This document shows, in pieces, positions 10,882-21,776 of a stretch of 64,000 nucleotides of DNA. The notes beneath the pieces are model-generated. The model was not told where the DNA came from. It saw nothing but the letters and a program-made list of their open reading frames with translations, and made no database searches. The DNA is taken from the NCBI GenBank assembly GCA_018398575.1, contig JAGTXZ010000018.1, positions 496,001 to 560,000 on the forward strand, given 5' to 3'. Source of the DNA: Ampelomyces quisqualis (taxonomy: Eukaryota > Ascomycota > Dothideomycetes > Pleosporales > Phaeosphaeriaceae). The position numbers and the translations under genes were made by a program. The stretch's first letter is position 1; each line of letters starts with the position of its first letter.

Positions 10882-11122
10882 ATGTCCAAGACCCTGTGCG
10901 CTACAGAACGCAGCTCTAGCCGGCCAGACACGGAGCTCAATTGGGTTCAGGCAAAGCATGCGCGTCTGCCTTTCCCATGGCACGCCTAAGAGCTTTGAGA
11001 TTAGTAGAAGCTACCGGGTCAAGGCGAAGACGATTTTGGAAATTGGTGCGAAGACGTTTGAATACGAACAGGCGCGAGATGTGCGGCAGATGGGTAGTGC
11101 AACCATTTCGCTCCATGTTTAG
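10882..11122 (+). pseudogene. broken coding remnant, possibly the C-terminal part of an arrestin-like protein
   Basis: From 10882 one frame reads MSKTLCATERSS...NWVQAKHARLPFPWHA and stops at TAA 10987. A second frame, overlapping and shifted, then reads TPKSFEISRSYRVKAKTI, EIGAKTFEYE and so on, to TAG at 11122. The second part has the alternating pattern 'SFEISRSYRVKAK...GAKTFEYE', which recalls the last strands of fungal arrestin-like proteins ('TFKTYNISRSY.LKV'). A frame change between the two parts implies an indel or an unseen intron. No upstream domain is readable. The family call is tentative. Confidence 0.22.
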
Positions 11123-11563
11123 CTTATTCCAAAAGGCTTGTTAATATATCCTGGATACATGCATGCTAAAAAGCCTCCATCTTAGAAATTTCCCTACCGA
11201 CTTGTGATTCAGCCCACTTGCATCCATATTCATGAGCTTGATAATGTACTTGCGCTTCGATCGCAACACACATAAGCGATTGGGTTTGATAGCTCCAGGT
11301 GGCAGGAGTATTGTGTAGAAACAAGTAATAAGCTGTTGTATAGGATTCTCATAATACCTTAGCCAGTGCATTTCCAGCAGTAAACAATAGGACTGGGAAA
11401 ACGCGCACAAGCATCCCATGAAAGAGAAACAAACACTTCTCCATTCATCTCACGCATGTGAAGTAAGAACGTCATTCACTCAAATCATACGCGGGCATGC
11501 AAGTGTTTTTGAAAAAATGACTCGTACTGAGGTACGTTTTGGTTCCTGTGTCTCGAAACGTAT

Positions 11564-11824
11564 TTGGCCACGACGATTTACGAACACATTCTACCCCAAC
11601 TGGGCGCAAAAGTGGTTGTTTTAGCGCATGACTTGAAAACATTGTATCCTGCTCATCGACTCAGCCGCCATCTAGCGGTCGATTTCGCCTTTGAGGCCAA
11701 AGATTTCATGAGGTTGATGACTGCATGTGTCTTCGAGTACACGCGAGGAAAAGACACAGCATTCCAGAAGATGAGATTTTGGTGGAAAGAAAGCAAGCGC
11801 TCAGGTCATGGAGTAGGTCAGTAG
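11564..11824 (+). pseudogene. orphan coding-like fragment
   Basis: An open frame of 86 codons from TTG 11564 to TAG 11822. It has no ATG start and a balanced, protein-like composition: TIYEHILPQLGAKVVVLAHD, then YPAHRLSRHL, then FRLM-like and FWWKESKR segments. It could be one exon of a decayed gene or a chance frame. The family is not recognised. It sits in a region otherwise lacking genes, downstream of another broken frame. Confidence 0.2.
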
Positions 11825-13058
11825 GGTTTTGGAAGAAGAAGGCGAAAGCACCTAGATCATAACTAGGCTTTGGACTGCCTTTTGGATTGGAAAGGATAAG
11901 AAGAAAGATAGATTACAGCGTTGGGCGAAGATACAGTATTTACATATGTTTGAGCACGTTTGACGAATCAAAATGACGCCTAATAGTCTCGGACTTTAGT
12001 GGAGAAGAAGCACACATGCGCAAATCATGAAGGAGCCAATTCGAGCTTTCCGACGTGCCACACCGATAATCCGGTAATCTCGAGAATTCGAGTCATATCG
12101 AAGCATCGCGGTAATGTGTTCACTTCAGGATCATCAAAGACTGTCGCGTTCAAAAATTCTCAGACAACCCAAGCGCAACACATGACTTCGAATGTAGCGG
12201 GGTTTAAAGTCGAGCGAAAGAACTGGCCCCAGGAATACTCTGAGCGCGACGAGTTATGAATCGAAGAATGGAAACCCTGTCAGATCAGGATAACCGTTGC
12301 TCCTGGATTCCAGTGACTAGCAAATGCAGAAGACACCGAAGTAAAAGTGTGTGTCATAACGAACAAGTCCAATCATGAGTTTTTCGTCCCTTAGATACTG
12401 GAGACATAGCCCGGTGCCGAAAAAGAGGGCAGAAGCGAGAAGGAGAGTCTTTAGAGAGGTCTACTAGTCCTGAACTTCTTGACAGTCTTTGCCCTTGTAT
12501 AACGCACATACAGAGAAAAGGTAGGCACTAAGGAGTTCTAGTACAGTCTAGTTGACCTTCTTAGATAGTTAGCAACAATAGACTCTGTTCTTAAGCAGTA
12601 TCTAGTTAAAGAACACATAGACCCTTCTGCGCAACTAGTTTTAAAGTGGCTAAGGGATTGTAATCAAACTTAGACAAGGCAAAGAGCACGCATTTATAGT
12701 CTAAGAAATTGCTTGCACCAATCATCTGGATTCCCATGTGTTGGTTTGAACATACGCTCATGGCGTCGGAGATTCCTGTTCAATTCCCCAGGCGCAGACG
12801 GGGACGTGGGTTAAAAAAAAGCTCCATATGATTCCGGAAGGAAACATGATGATTTTTGTCCCAGATTTCGAAAGAAGAAAGCAAAATGGCATGAAAGCGT
12901 AGGCTCTGAAAATAGATGCGAGGTTAAATACCTAGTCACGCGCTTCCATGACTAAGCGGACAGTTTTCACTGCCTTCAAGTGCCTCGTCATGTCCTCCGT
13001 CCCATCTTACATCGTTTCAGTCCGAATCCAATCCCATTTGAAACACATGCATCTTCAT

Positions 13059-15047
13059 CTAGGCCCTCTTTGCAGCCCCCTCAACCCACTCAACCACCTT
13101 CTCTAACAAACCAACATCCGCCTTTGCTTGCTCTAAGCTCTCACCCTCCAAATCGAACTTCTCACCACCGGTGTTGAGCTCCTCCTGGAACCTCGATGCC
13201 ACCTTCTTCAACGGGCTAATGTACTGGTCGAGCTGCAACCCCCTGATTCCTAATGAACCATGAAGCTGTTTGGCTTGCAGGAGCAAGTAGTAAAAGTTGA
13301 GTGCTGCAACGTAGAAGCCGATTTCTTGACGGAACTGCATCCATACTTCTGCAATATCGATTTCGAGCGAGGAATAGCGATTCGTGAGGTCGGGCCAGAG
13401 GAAGGACGCGACAGTAGATAATGCGACGGGCGTGGCGAAGATGTTGGTCTCGCCATCGTCATCTTGGGATTGTGCCTGTGGAGAATTGGCTTCGAGAGTC
13501 TCGCCTTTTAGCCAAGATACTGCGCTTGCTTTGAGGTTTTCATATGGGCAGTGCTCCAAAGTGTCGCGGATGAAGGTAAGGCGAACGAGATCGTGTGGAT
13601 GCGAGCGAAGAACGGTGGCCGTGAGGTAGTGCGCATGGCCACGCAGACTAGGCGAGGGCGTGTTCGCGGAGACAAGGGATATGGTCTGAAGATACTGCGC
13701 AAAAGCTTCGTCGTCTTTCGGCTCGCCGACGTTGTTATGTTCTAGCGCAATGAGACCGAGCGCAAGGATGGTATCGAGCAGCGCTTCTGGTTCAAGACCG
13801 ACTGTTTGAGGACCCAGTACACCAACAAAGTTGCTGAGAATAGTCGCATGTTGCGGGAAGATATTCATAGAAGACAGATCGTCGTCCTTAGCCGATGCAT
13901 ATAGCTCCTGCTTCACACTACGTGCCGTCAGAAGCAACAATGATCCCGTTCTTGATAGCGGAATGTCTTCGGCGAACGTCGGAGGCTCATCTTCGGTTCC
14001 TGGAACACCACGCTTCTCAAGTTCTGCGTCCAAGACCGCCTTCATCAGATCTTCCGTCTCAAGTCCAAGGTCCTGAGTCAATGCGACGACCTGACCGAGA
14101 ATAGCAGTGCGGCCGGTCAAGTCCTCATCGTCTGCGAATCTATCTGCATACTTGCGATAATTGGGCTTGTTTGGTGTCCTCTGTGGCTCATATTTCTCCA
14201 TCAACCGGCTTGCCCATGACAGTCCCGGAACATCATCGTCAGAGGTCAGCGATAGCACGTAGTCTTCCAAAATATGAGTGATGAATGACTGGAGTAGTCG
14301 GTTGGCCAGCGTTGTCTCTTCGTTGTTTGGCGCTTCACTCTGTGCTTCTGGATCTGGCTCCGACTGGTTGGTCCTTGTGCGAAGCAAGTTGCCGCTACTC
14401 CTTCGAGGAGGTAGGTGCGGTCTCTTAGTACCAGACAACGTCTTGACGAACTTGATAGCAGACAGTGTGAGTTCATCGATGTTGGTGGTGGCCCGGTTGA
14501 ATGCAACCAGCGCAGCCTGCAAACTGGTCGAAAGGAACCTGCTTGGATATTTGGTCTTGACTCGACGATGTAGCGTCGCCAGTACATCCAGAAGGATTTC
14601 GAACTTCAATACTGGAAGCGGTGGTAAACTGGTGCGTGATAGTCCCGGGCTTGTGCTTGACTGTCCCACCTCGATTTCAGGAATCTTGATCTTCTTCTCG
14701 CCCTCTTCCGCGCCATCCTCTTCGTCATCTGTCTCTTGACGCTCCTCGAATTCCAGTATCCGTAGCGCTTCGGTGACCTTCAAGATACATTCTCTAGGAT
14801 TTCCCTTGGTAGCAATGTCTTGCAAGCATTCCTCCGAGGCCGGTAGCAGCGGGAGCAGTGGGTGTATTAGATCCCAGCCGATAGTCGAGGTGAGTTCAGC
14901 GTCTTGCAAAACTTCATGCAAGACTGTTAGGTTCCCCTCAAAGAGGTTGTACTCGACAATCGTAAGGTATGTGATAGGATCTGTGGCGGGTGGTCGCGCG
15001 GCCAGAAGCGGGTTCTCGCGAGCTTGATCCTGCTGCACTTCGGCCAT
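13059..15047 (-). CDS. Ybp1/Ybp2-family protein (Yap1-binding / kinetochore-associated, DUF1760)
   Basis: A single exon of 662 residues from ATG 15047. The protein is mostly helical, with an acidic stretch (DDEEDGAEEGEKK) at about residues 110-125 and a Ser/Arg-rich, probably disordered linker near residue 220. Conserved strings such as TYLTIVEYNLFEGNL near the start, VLKFEILLDVLATLH and WASRLMEKYEPQRTP fit the fungal Ybp1/Ybp2 family. In yeast, Ybp1 promotes Gpx3-mediated oxidation of the bZIP factor Yap1 under peroxide stress, and Ybp2 also associates with the kinetochore. No catalytic motif is expected. It is divergent from LSM3 with a 308-base shared upstream region. The family is recognised from memory. 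Which yeast paralogue it matches functionally cannot be decided. Confidence 0.72.
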   Translation of the reverse strand: MAEVQQDQARENPLLAARPPATDPITYLTIVEYNLFEGNLTVLHEVLQDAELTSTIGWDLIHPLLPLLPASEECLQDIATKGNPRECILKVTEALRILEFEERQETDDEEDGAEEGEKKIKIPEIEVGQSSTSPGLSRTSLPPLPVLKFEILLDVLATLHRRVKTKYPSRFLSTSLQAALVAFNRATTNIDELTLSAIKFVKTLSGTKRPHLPPRRSSGNLLRTRTNQSEPDPEAQSEAPNNEETTLANRLLQSFITHILEDYVLSLTSDDDVPGLSWASRLMEKYEPQRTPNKPNYRKYADRFADDEDLTGRTAILGQVVALTQDLGLETEDLMKAVLDAELEKRGVPGTEDEPPTFAEDIPLSRTGSLLLLTARSVKQELYASAKDDDLSSMNIFPQHATILSNFVGVLGPQTVGLEPEALLDTILALGLIALEHNNVGEPKDDEAFAQYLQTISLVSANTPSPSLRGHAHYLTATVLRSHPHDLVRLTFIRDTLEHCPYENLKASAVSWLKGETLEANSPQAQSQDDDGETNIFATPVALSTVASFLWPDLTNRYSSLEIDIAEVWMQFRQEIGFYVAALNFYYLLLQAKQLHGSLGIRGLQLDQYISPLKKVASRFQEELNTGGEKFDLEGESLEQAKADVGLLEKVVEWVEGAAKRA

Positions 15048-15355
15048 TTCTGCAGATCTTCGATGCCAGGCGTGATGATCAAACAGTCGTCTCTAGGGCG
15101 GGTTCCTCGTTTTGCAGTATGTTTCAGGTGAGGCTCGAGTTGTCTTGTTGATGTTGATGCGCAGCAAACAAGACCTGTAAGCCAGTGTGCATGTAGATTG
15201 ACGCAATCACTAGGCCAATTGTGGTAAGCTTGATCGCCTAAGTTAGCTCCCCGCGCGCTTCCGCCAAGCCCGATCGCCGGTGTCAAAGCTCACTCCGCCA
15301 AAACAGTGACAGCTGCAACAGCCAACCCCCGAACATATCCACAATCGCTTTCACC
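15048..15355. promoter_or_regulatory. short divergent promoter between YBP and LSM3 genes
   Basis: Only 308 bases separate the two start codons, so both genes are probably driven from one nucleosome-depleted region. An ORF at 14927-15286 on the reverse strand overlaps both this region and the YBP 5' end. It has no protein-like features and is treated as a shadow. Confidence 0.55.
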
Positions 15356-15767
15356 ATGGACGAAAAGGAAGAGACCAACGAGCCTCTTGATCTCGTGCGC
15401 CTTTGCATCGACGAGGTAGTCATAGTGAAGTTGCGCGGCGATCGCGAATTGAAGGGAAGACTACACGTACGTTTGCAAGGTGGATGAAGCTTGCGCGGCA
15501 GCTTTCGCAAACAGCGACACTAATGCGTTGTGCCAGGCATACGATTCCCATTGCAATCTCGTGCTTGGAGACGTCGAGGAAACTATATTCGTCGCAGAGG
15601 AGGAGGACGAGGGCCAGGAAGCGCGCGTCAGGACAGTCAAGAAACAAAGCGAGATGCTGTTCGTGCGAGGTACGCAGTGTGGATGCGCTATTCTAGATCA
15701 AGAAGCTAATGAGAGACCAGGAGACTCGGTAGTCCTGATTGCACCGGCCGAGGGAGCTACGCAATGA
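15356..15767 (+). CDS. LSM3: U6 snRNA-associated Sm-like protein LSm3
   Basis: Three exons (15356-15466, 15537-15669, 15721-15767) give 96 residues, normal for LSm3. Intron 1 is 70 nt (GTACGT, branch CACTAATG, acceptor CCAG). Intron 2 is 51 nt (GTACGC, branch GCTAAT, acceptor CCAG). The spliced product shows Sm motif 1 (VVIVKLRGDRELKGRLHAYDSHCNLVLGDVEET, with the first junction inside LH|AYDSHCN) and Sm motif 2 (MLFVRGDSVVLIAP, second junction inside RGD). LSm3 is part of the cytoplasmic LSm1-7 ring, which binds oligoadenylated mRNA 3' ends and promotes decapping, and of the nuclear LSm2-8 ring on U6 snRNA. Raw ORFs here read into the introns, so an unspliced prediction would be wrong. EDC3, another decapping factor, lies about 12 kb downstream. 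Confidence 0.95.
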
Positions 15768-16912
15768 GCCGCGCCGTCACGATACCCTGAAATTCATCAT
15801 GTCTGGTATGTCTTGAAAGAAGGAGCTTTTGACAGCGGGTATAAAAGCGTCATTGGCGTCGAGAATCTGTTGCGCGGCGGGTTGCTAACCGTCGCCATGC
15901 CCCAGCGAAGAGTCGATGTGGAAACAGACAGTGGAGGGGGAAAAGTGTCATGGACATTCGAATGCGGGCGCATTCGCGGAGGAGCTCTCAATCTCTTCAA
16001 GACTACCACCAATAGTTGGGCATGAACAGTAGAAGCAAAGCTCACGAGATCAATGGCGTTGAAACCTGGCGTGTCATTGCCCGTTTGAACGTCCACGCTG
16101 TGTGTACACACTGACTAGTGAAACACGCAGTTTGCTGATCATAAGTTCCATGATATGGCACAAAAACAAATTTCAGCAACAAGTGCGGAGGAAAGATTTA
16201 GAAGAAAGATGCAAGCATTAAGCGCTTTTCTCGACTACGGGGTATGAACTCCACGGCGCCAATCGCGAGGCGAAAATACCCATGCACATATTGTGCAAAC
16301 CTTGTCTATTCTCCTTGCCCCCAGCCCATCCAAAACTGACCAAATGACACCAAGGGAAGAAAAAAGGAGGCAAGAAGTTGAGCTCCGGGTGCACGACGTT
16401 GGACGGGGAATTATGGTTGTGCGCTGTGTTGTGCTAATATTCGTGACATCGTATCATCGTGATAGGTTCCCAAGAGCCACGCTGCTAATGCAAGTAAATA
16501 CAGGTGAAGGGGAATAGTCGGGCAGGTCGACGATCTGAGAACTCAGAGGCGGCGAGAGAGTTCGAGCATGGAAGCACTTGGAAAGGTGGAGGGAGTCAGA
16601 TATGGAATCGGTTAACGCCGTGCGCCTCGACGAAAGTCGGTTGAGCTGCTCCGAGCTGCGAATGCTGAATCTGCCCCAGAAAGCCGCCGATGCGCCGTGT
16701 GCTGTCGGGAAACAATAAGCAAGAATGGAGAAGATTTCGATGGTGTCCATGTTGGTGGTGATTTTGGTTGGAAATGGGGTGGCTGATTTGAGTTGCAGGA
16801 CTAGTGACCAGCCGATGCTGGTGGACCATTTGAGCGATGCGCGGTGTCATTTGGTCCCTGCAATCTTGTCAGAAACAGTCAGATCAGGAACATGTAGAGA
16901 CAAGTGGTCTAT
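15768..16912. other. intergenic between convergent LSM3 and cyclin B genes
   Basis: About 1.1 kb containing the 3' flanks of two convergent genes. ORFs of 70-104 residues on both strands lack start context and recognisable motifs. I see no gene, RNA or repeat here. Confidence 0.5.
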
Positions 16913-18910
16913 TCACTTTCGTCTCCACGTCTGACTCGCGAGACTGTCCCTAGACATGAAAGGCAGAGTGAAGTCCTTGTTGATCTCTGCCTCAACGAAC
17001 ACTGAAGCGCGCTTATAACGCTTGTCGGTGTATTTCTCATACACGGCGGCATGATGCTTCTGGGGGTTATCACAGCACTCGAGAATGGTTGATAGAAGCT
17101 GGCGAAGCTGACTCAGCGTATAGCCAGAGTAATGAACATGGGCTTGGGACTGATAAAGATTAGCGTGGGCAACAGAAAGTCATGAACGAAGGCTTACCCA
17201 GTCACCCTTCTTGAGCATCAGGCGGGCCAGGCAGTGGGCGCCAGCGGATAAGAAGCTCGGAGCGCAACCAACGAAGCGCTCATCCATGACGGTGATCTCG
17301 AGGAAGTACTTGGCAAGCGTGCGAGTCTCAAGGTCGTAGTCATCAGCCTTGCTGATACGACGCAAGAAGCTCATTGGGCCAGGCCAACCCAACTCGAATT
17401 GGAGCATGCTGAGCATGAAACGCTCAGCCTTGAGCACCTCATCGGCAGTGTAAGCACCATCGACCATGTATACAATCTCTTGGACGGATGGGCAGTTGAT
17501 CTCTTCGTACTTCGCGGCGACGAAGAGGGCGGTGGCACCGACAAGCTGAAGTTTCCCAAGGGAAACGACCTTACACGAGAGGAATCGGTCAACATAGTTG
17601 ACAGCAAGGAAGAGTGTTTCCGGAAGCAAGGTGAAGCGGTTGTGAACTTGCACGAGCCAGTCCATCAAGACTGACCGCATGGACCATTGAATCTCTGCTT
17701 GGTGATCCATGTACAAGGCGTTGGGCTTCATGCGCTCCTCGAGGGCGTGCATGTACTCGAAAATCTCATCGCCGTACTCTGCTACCATGGAAGTATCCCA
17801 CTGCTCATCCTCGACGTCCTCTTGTGATCGGTTGGCCTCGACATATAGGCGCGCAGCGTCGAGTTCACGTTGGGTTTTGGCGGTGGTCCTTGGGGCGAGG
17901 ACCTGGGTGACGCCGCCGGTGGTGTTGTCGCCCCGTGATCGAAACGAGCGCACAGTAGTGTGTCCATCGAAGTCGTAGTACTCTTCCTCATCCTCTTCTT
18001 CCCAGTACTCTTCGCGATCAAGAGACTTGGCGATCTCTTCGTTGCGTTCCTGCTCGATGACACGGGCCTGCTCTTCAAGGGCATCGAGATACTCGTACTT
18101 TTCTTCGACCTCGGCGTGATTGGTTGCATGTTCGGTGTTGAAGTAACCCTTCTTTTCCTCGACGACCGCATCCGGGATGGTCGCTGCATGCTCGTGGGCC
18201 GGTGCTGATGCACGGTCCTCGTTGAGAAATGAGGCAGGCTGGGGAGCAAGTACGGATACAGATGCAGCAGTTGCATCGGCGACAACATCAATCTGAATTT
18301 CCTTGAACACGGCTGTGGACTTCTTGGCTACGACCTTCCGGATGTTGGCAGCCTGTTGGCTGACTTCCTGGGTGGCGGGCCTTGACGCGGCAGGCGCGAT
18401 GGGCTCGCTGGCGACGGTCACATTGCTCTTGGAGGTGATGTTTGTCAACGGCCGTTGTGCTGGTCGAAGGAGTGCGCCGGGCTTTGCAAGCTCTTTGACC
18501 GAGAGAGCTGTCGCGTCCTTCAAGCCGGCATCTTTCTTGCCTAGGACCTGAATGTCGTCTTTCGCGATGGGTTGCCGTGTCGTGTTGCTGACATCAGCAA
18601 AGACTGTTCGCTTGGCCCCAGCCGCCTTGATGCCTCCGACCGGCATCGATGTAGATAGCACGGGTGTTGACTTGTTTCGCGAATGGAGGGTCTTGCCAAC
18701 GGGAAGTTGTGGAGCGGCGTTCTCGTCGCGTATGCGCAGTGTACGCGCCGGACGCTGTGGCTGCAGAAAATATCGTTAGCGAGGTGTTGATAAGTCGCTT
18801 TGGGCGAGGTGGTGTTGAAGGCGGCATGGGCGCGAACAAAAGCCCGTCAAAAAGGGTTTGCAGGGACGGCTCACGTGAGGAGGCAGCAGCGCTCTTACCT
18901 TTGCGTCCAT
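16913..18910 (-). CDS. G2/mitotic-specific cyclin B (NimE/Cdc13 type)
   Basis: Three exons (18910-18899, 18760-17198, 17149-16913) give 603 residues. The first exon is only 12 nt (M-D-A-K), followed by a 138-nt intron (GTAAGA...CTGCAG). The last intron is 48 nt with a GCTAATC branch site and rebuilds GDW|SQAHVHYSGY. A destruction-box-like motif RTVFADVSN lies at residues 55-63, with Phe in place of the usual Leu. The cyclin N box starts near residue 335 (MRSVLMDWLVQVHNRF about 363; LPETLFLAVNYVDRFL; LVGATALFVAAKYEE) and the cyclin C box follows to about residue 585 (RYKRASVFVEAEI, then FTLPF). Cyclin B activates Cdc2/Cdk1 for entry into mitosis and is degraded by the APC/C. The N-terminal half is disordered with a Glu-rich run near residue 265. 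Confidence 0.93.
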
Positions 18911-21776
18911 GATGTGCCTGGCTCGTCAATGGATGCCGAAGAGTAGTAGGAACGGGTGTTCGATGGGAGCGATCGTCGTGGAACAATTGCTGGCGGCGTG
19001 GTCGAAAGGGGCGGCGCGGTGTCGATGCGCTACAAAACAGTGGCCGATATAAAGAAGCTCTCCATCTAACTTTGGCGACAATGAGATACACAGGCAGATA
19101 CAGTCCGGCGACACGAGATGTGGTGTTGAAGGCGACGGCCTGGCTGCGTTGGGAGAAGCTATATAGAGCTGGTCAGCGACTGTTTACCATCACAGACCAC
19201 AGCGCGCAGAGCTTATGCACATCGCGGCGCTTTGGCCCGCGCCGTGCTAGGCCCGATGCAGGTAGGTTGCCAGGAGCGACCGATGCCCCTGCCGTGAAGC
19301 GAGGCTCGCAACGTCATCTGTCAAACGCGGTGTCGACATGAACATCAAAAACCAACTTTTCGACGCCCCACGCCACACACCAAACCCAACGCCGGAATTT
19401 TCTTTTCCTGAGTACAGCGACGTGTTCTCAAGATATGCCGGCAATCCGTCATGCGCTGGACGTCCTGCAAGAAGAGTTCTGCCCGCCTGTCTTCCGGCGC
19501 GTCCCTCCTCGCACCAAGGCGTCTCCACCACGCGAAATCACGTGCCGGCCGTTTCAACCAGCGACCTTCCCAAAACACGCTGCAAACAGTGCTTATTGCC
19601 ACAGCAATCGCAGAGCCATGAGATTTCGTCACGGATGGCCTCTAATGCGGCCGCGACGATGGCGGTGTTGTTGACACTGTAGAGTCGCTCCGCTGTCCGC
19701 CGCTCACAGCCTATCATTTGACGCACTGCCACTCATCCTCGGACTGCGGCCAAAGCCTAAGCTCGTCGCGGTCACGGTTGCTTCAAATCAAAGGGGGAAC
19801 TCTGTTTTGCTGGTCGAAAAGTCAGACCTCTGTCTCCAGGCTTTAGTGTAGCTCCCCTCGCTTCTTCCACTTTCTTTGATGGCCCGCAGCTTCACCGACA
19901 CTTCTATGAATGGGGCCGATAGCACCCGTTACGCGAATGCACAATGCCCACTTTGCGACATACATCTTGCTCATAGGTCCGCGACCGCACTTCAGTTTTG
20001 CTAGTTGATGCGCAGTGTGCGCTGATGTCTGAAAGCGCAGCTTGAGGTTTAGAGGGGTCACATCTGGACCGGCGATCTATCGGAAGTAACCACGAGCCAC
20101 ATGCACGCTACGTATGTAGTCTCTTTCCAGTGCGTTCGCAATGCAGGGTGGCAAGCCAACATTGCAGACATACAGATCTTAAAACGAGACACGGCGAGAA
20201 ACGAGTCGACGCATATGGTCGGCAACCTGAACAGACATGGCGACCCGTAGTGCGAATTGATGACTGGCTTTGCAATCGTCCGGTGGAGAATGCGATGCGA
20301 CAGCGAAGCAGATTTGAGAAGGTGTCACCTCCTCGCGCACATTTCAGCCATCCGAGAACATGTGGATGCTTCTTGTGGTATGATTACAGCAATTATGCTA
20401 GGCGCATGCCCGCGAGCAGCGCTTCAGCAATCGTTGTCGCACGCCTCTCCACGTTAGACGCCGAGAACTAACAGCCAACGAAACCTCAGCGCTTCTCACA
20501 CATTGAGTTATCAGACCCCTTTCGAGTCTTGAAATGCATCGGGATTGCAAAGGCGACCCAGATTCGGATATATGTGAGCTTTCCGAAGGGCTCCATGGTT
20601 GAGCATCAGGGTGCTCGTCGTGCTGGTGCTGATATGACGTGACAACGTGCGCCTGTGTTTGGCCTACAGAGTAACAGCGAAGCTCATTGGCCATGTTTAA
20701 CGTCTTGTCGAGTGCTTTGGCAGCAAGATTCAGGTGTCCTGCGGGGAATTACTGTTCAGATGCTCAGCAAGCGTTGTCCCATTCTGTGGCATGCATTTTA
20801 GACTGGCTCAACGATCGGGCGCATACTGGCGCCGTGTTGCGACCTTGATAGGCATGCACCAATAACGGCAACATGAGCTCCTGGGCGCTCTTTTGGTCAG
20901 CACTGACGGCTGCGGCCTTGGTGGTCCTGGGGGATAACATATATGTTGCGCTGCTGCAGAGGTCGCATAGAGATATACGGTGCCATACGCAGAGATGCGC
21001 CGGAATGCGCCGAGCTGTATACACCATTCATTAATGTAAATTCATGAAGACATGAGATCAGGCTGGGAGGAGACTCTGATTTCATGGGGTTTTGTGCATT
21101 CTGAGGTTGCGTGGTTGCCGTGAGGGGGCTCCAGTCGCTGGTCGGTATTTCGCTTCCTACCATGCGCCCTCCTCTCTTCCTCCACCGCACACATCTTTGT
21201 ACTAACCAGCAGCACGACTCCCTTGTAAGCCGTCAGCCCCTTCAGCGACTATTCAACACTCCTAGAGCCGCAATTTGGCATCTGCAGGGCCCTATAGTCG
21301 CTATTCGCACTCGCCCACTGACCTGACGTCCAGCGGCGGTAGACGGAGTCAGATCGAAGCACCTCATCGGAGCCCACCTGACCTCCTGACGACTACAAGC
21401 GGTATGTATGTCCATTGAGCGTACGCGACCTCAACGCCGCACCGAGGCGGCTTGAGTGGCTGTCGGCGAGCCTCCCAGCGCTGTCTTGCAGGCTCCCTGC
21501 GAGCTGTCGGTGACGACGTCCCAACAGCCTCCCCTGCGCTGAGCCACTCTCGGATCAGTACAGGAGGCATTGGAAGCCTTCCAAACCGCTGCCATTGTTC
21601 TTGTACTAACATGCTCTCTGCCAGCCTCGACAACCGTGTATCCTCCCCGACCGCCTTTCGCGCTTCCGAGCCCTTGCGACACCGGCGGGAACGGTGTGCC
21701 GCCGAAGCAGACCACACCTACACCATCACATCGCAAAGGCTTTGGGATAGTCGGAAAACACCAGGAAGCCCAAGAA
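18911..21776. other. cyclin B upstream region and long 5' region of the Zn2Cys6 gene
   Basis: About 2.9 kb between two divergent genes with no recognisable coding frame. On the right side are sequences that look like introns of a 5' leader. A TGTACTAAC branch site and GCCAG acceptor at about 21601-21624 open directly into the frame of the downstream regulator. A similar TACTAACCAG lies near 21201, with candidate donors GTAAG near 21225 and GTATGT near 21401. The Zn2Cys6 transcript therefore probably starts well upstream. Confidence 0.5.

Larger units (their letters stand above)
9917..13058. other. 3.1-kb gene-poor region with decayed coding fragments
   Basis: No intact gene is visible. Two short coding-like remnants are listed separately (10882-11122 and 11564-11824). 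The part from about 12450 to 12760 is rich in TA and CTAG/TAG steps and poor in ORFs. This is the look of old transposon sequence mutated by repeat-induced point mutation, but no family could be named. A B-box-like string (GTTCAATTC near 12778) does not belong to a foldable tRNA. Confidence 0.4.

Noticed and set aside
12720..12800. tRNA-Met-like string (CTCATGG loop and GTTCAATTC)
   Set aside because: Only three of five anticodon-stem pairs form, the T arm is out of register and no acceptor stem is found.
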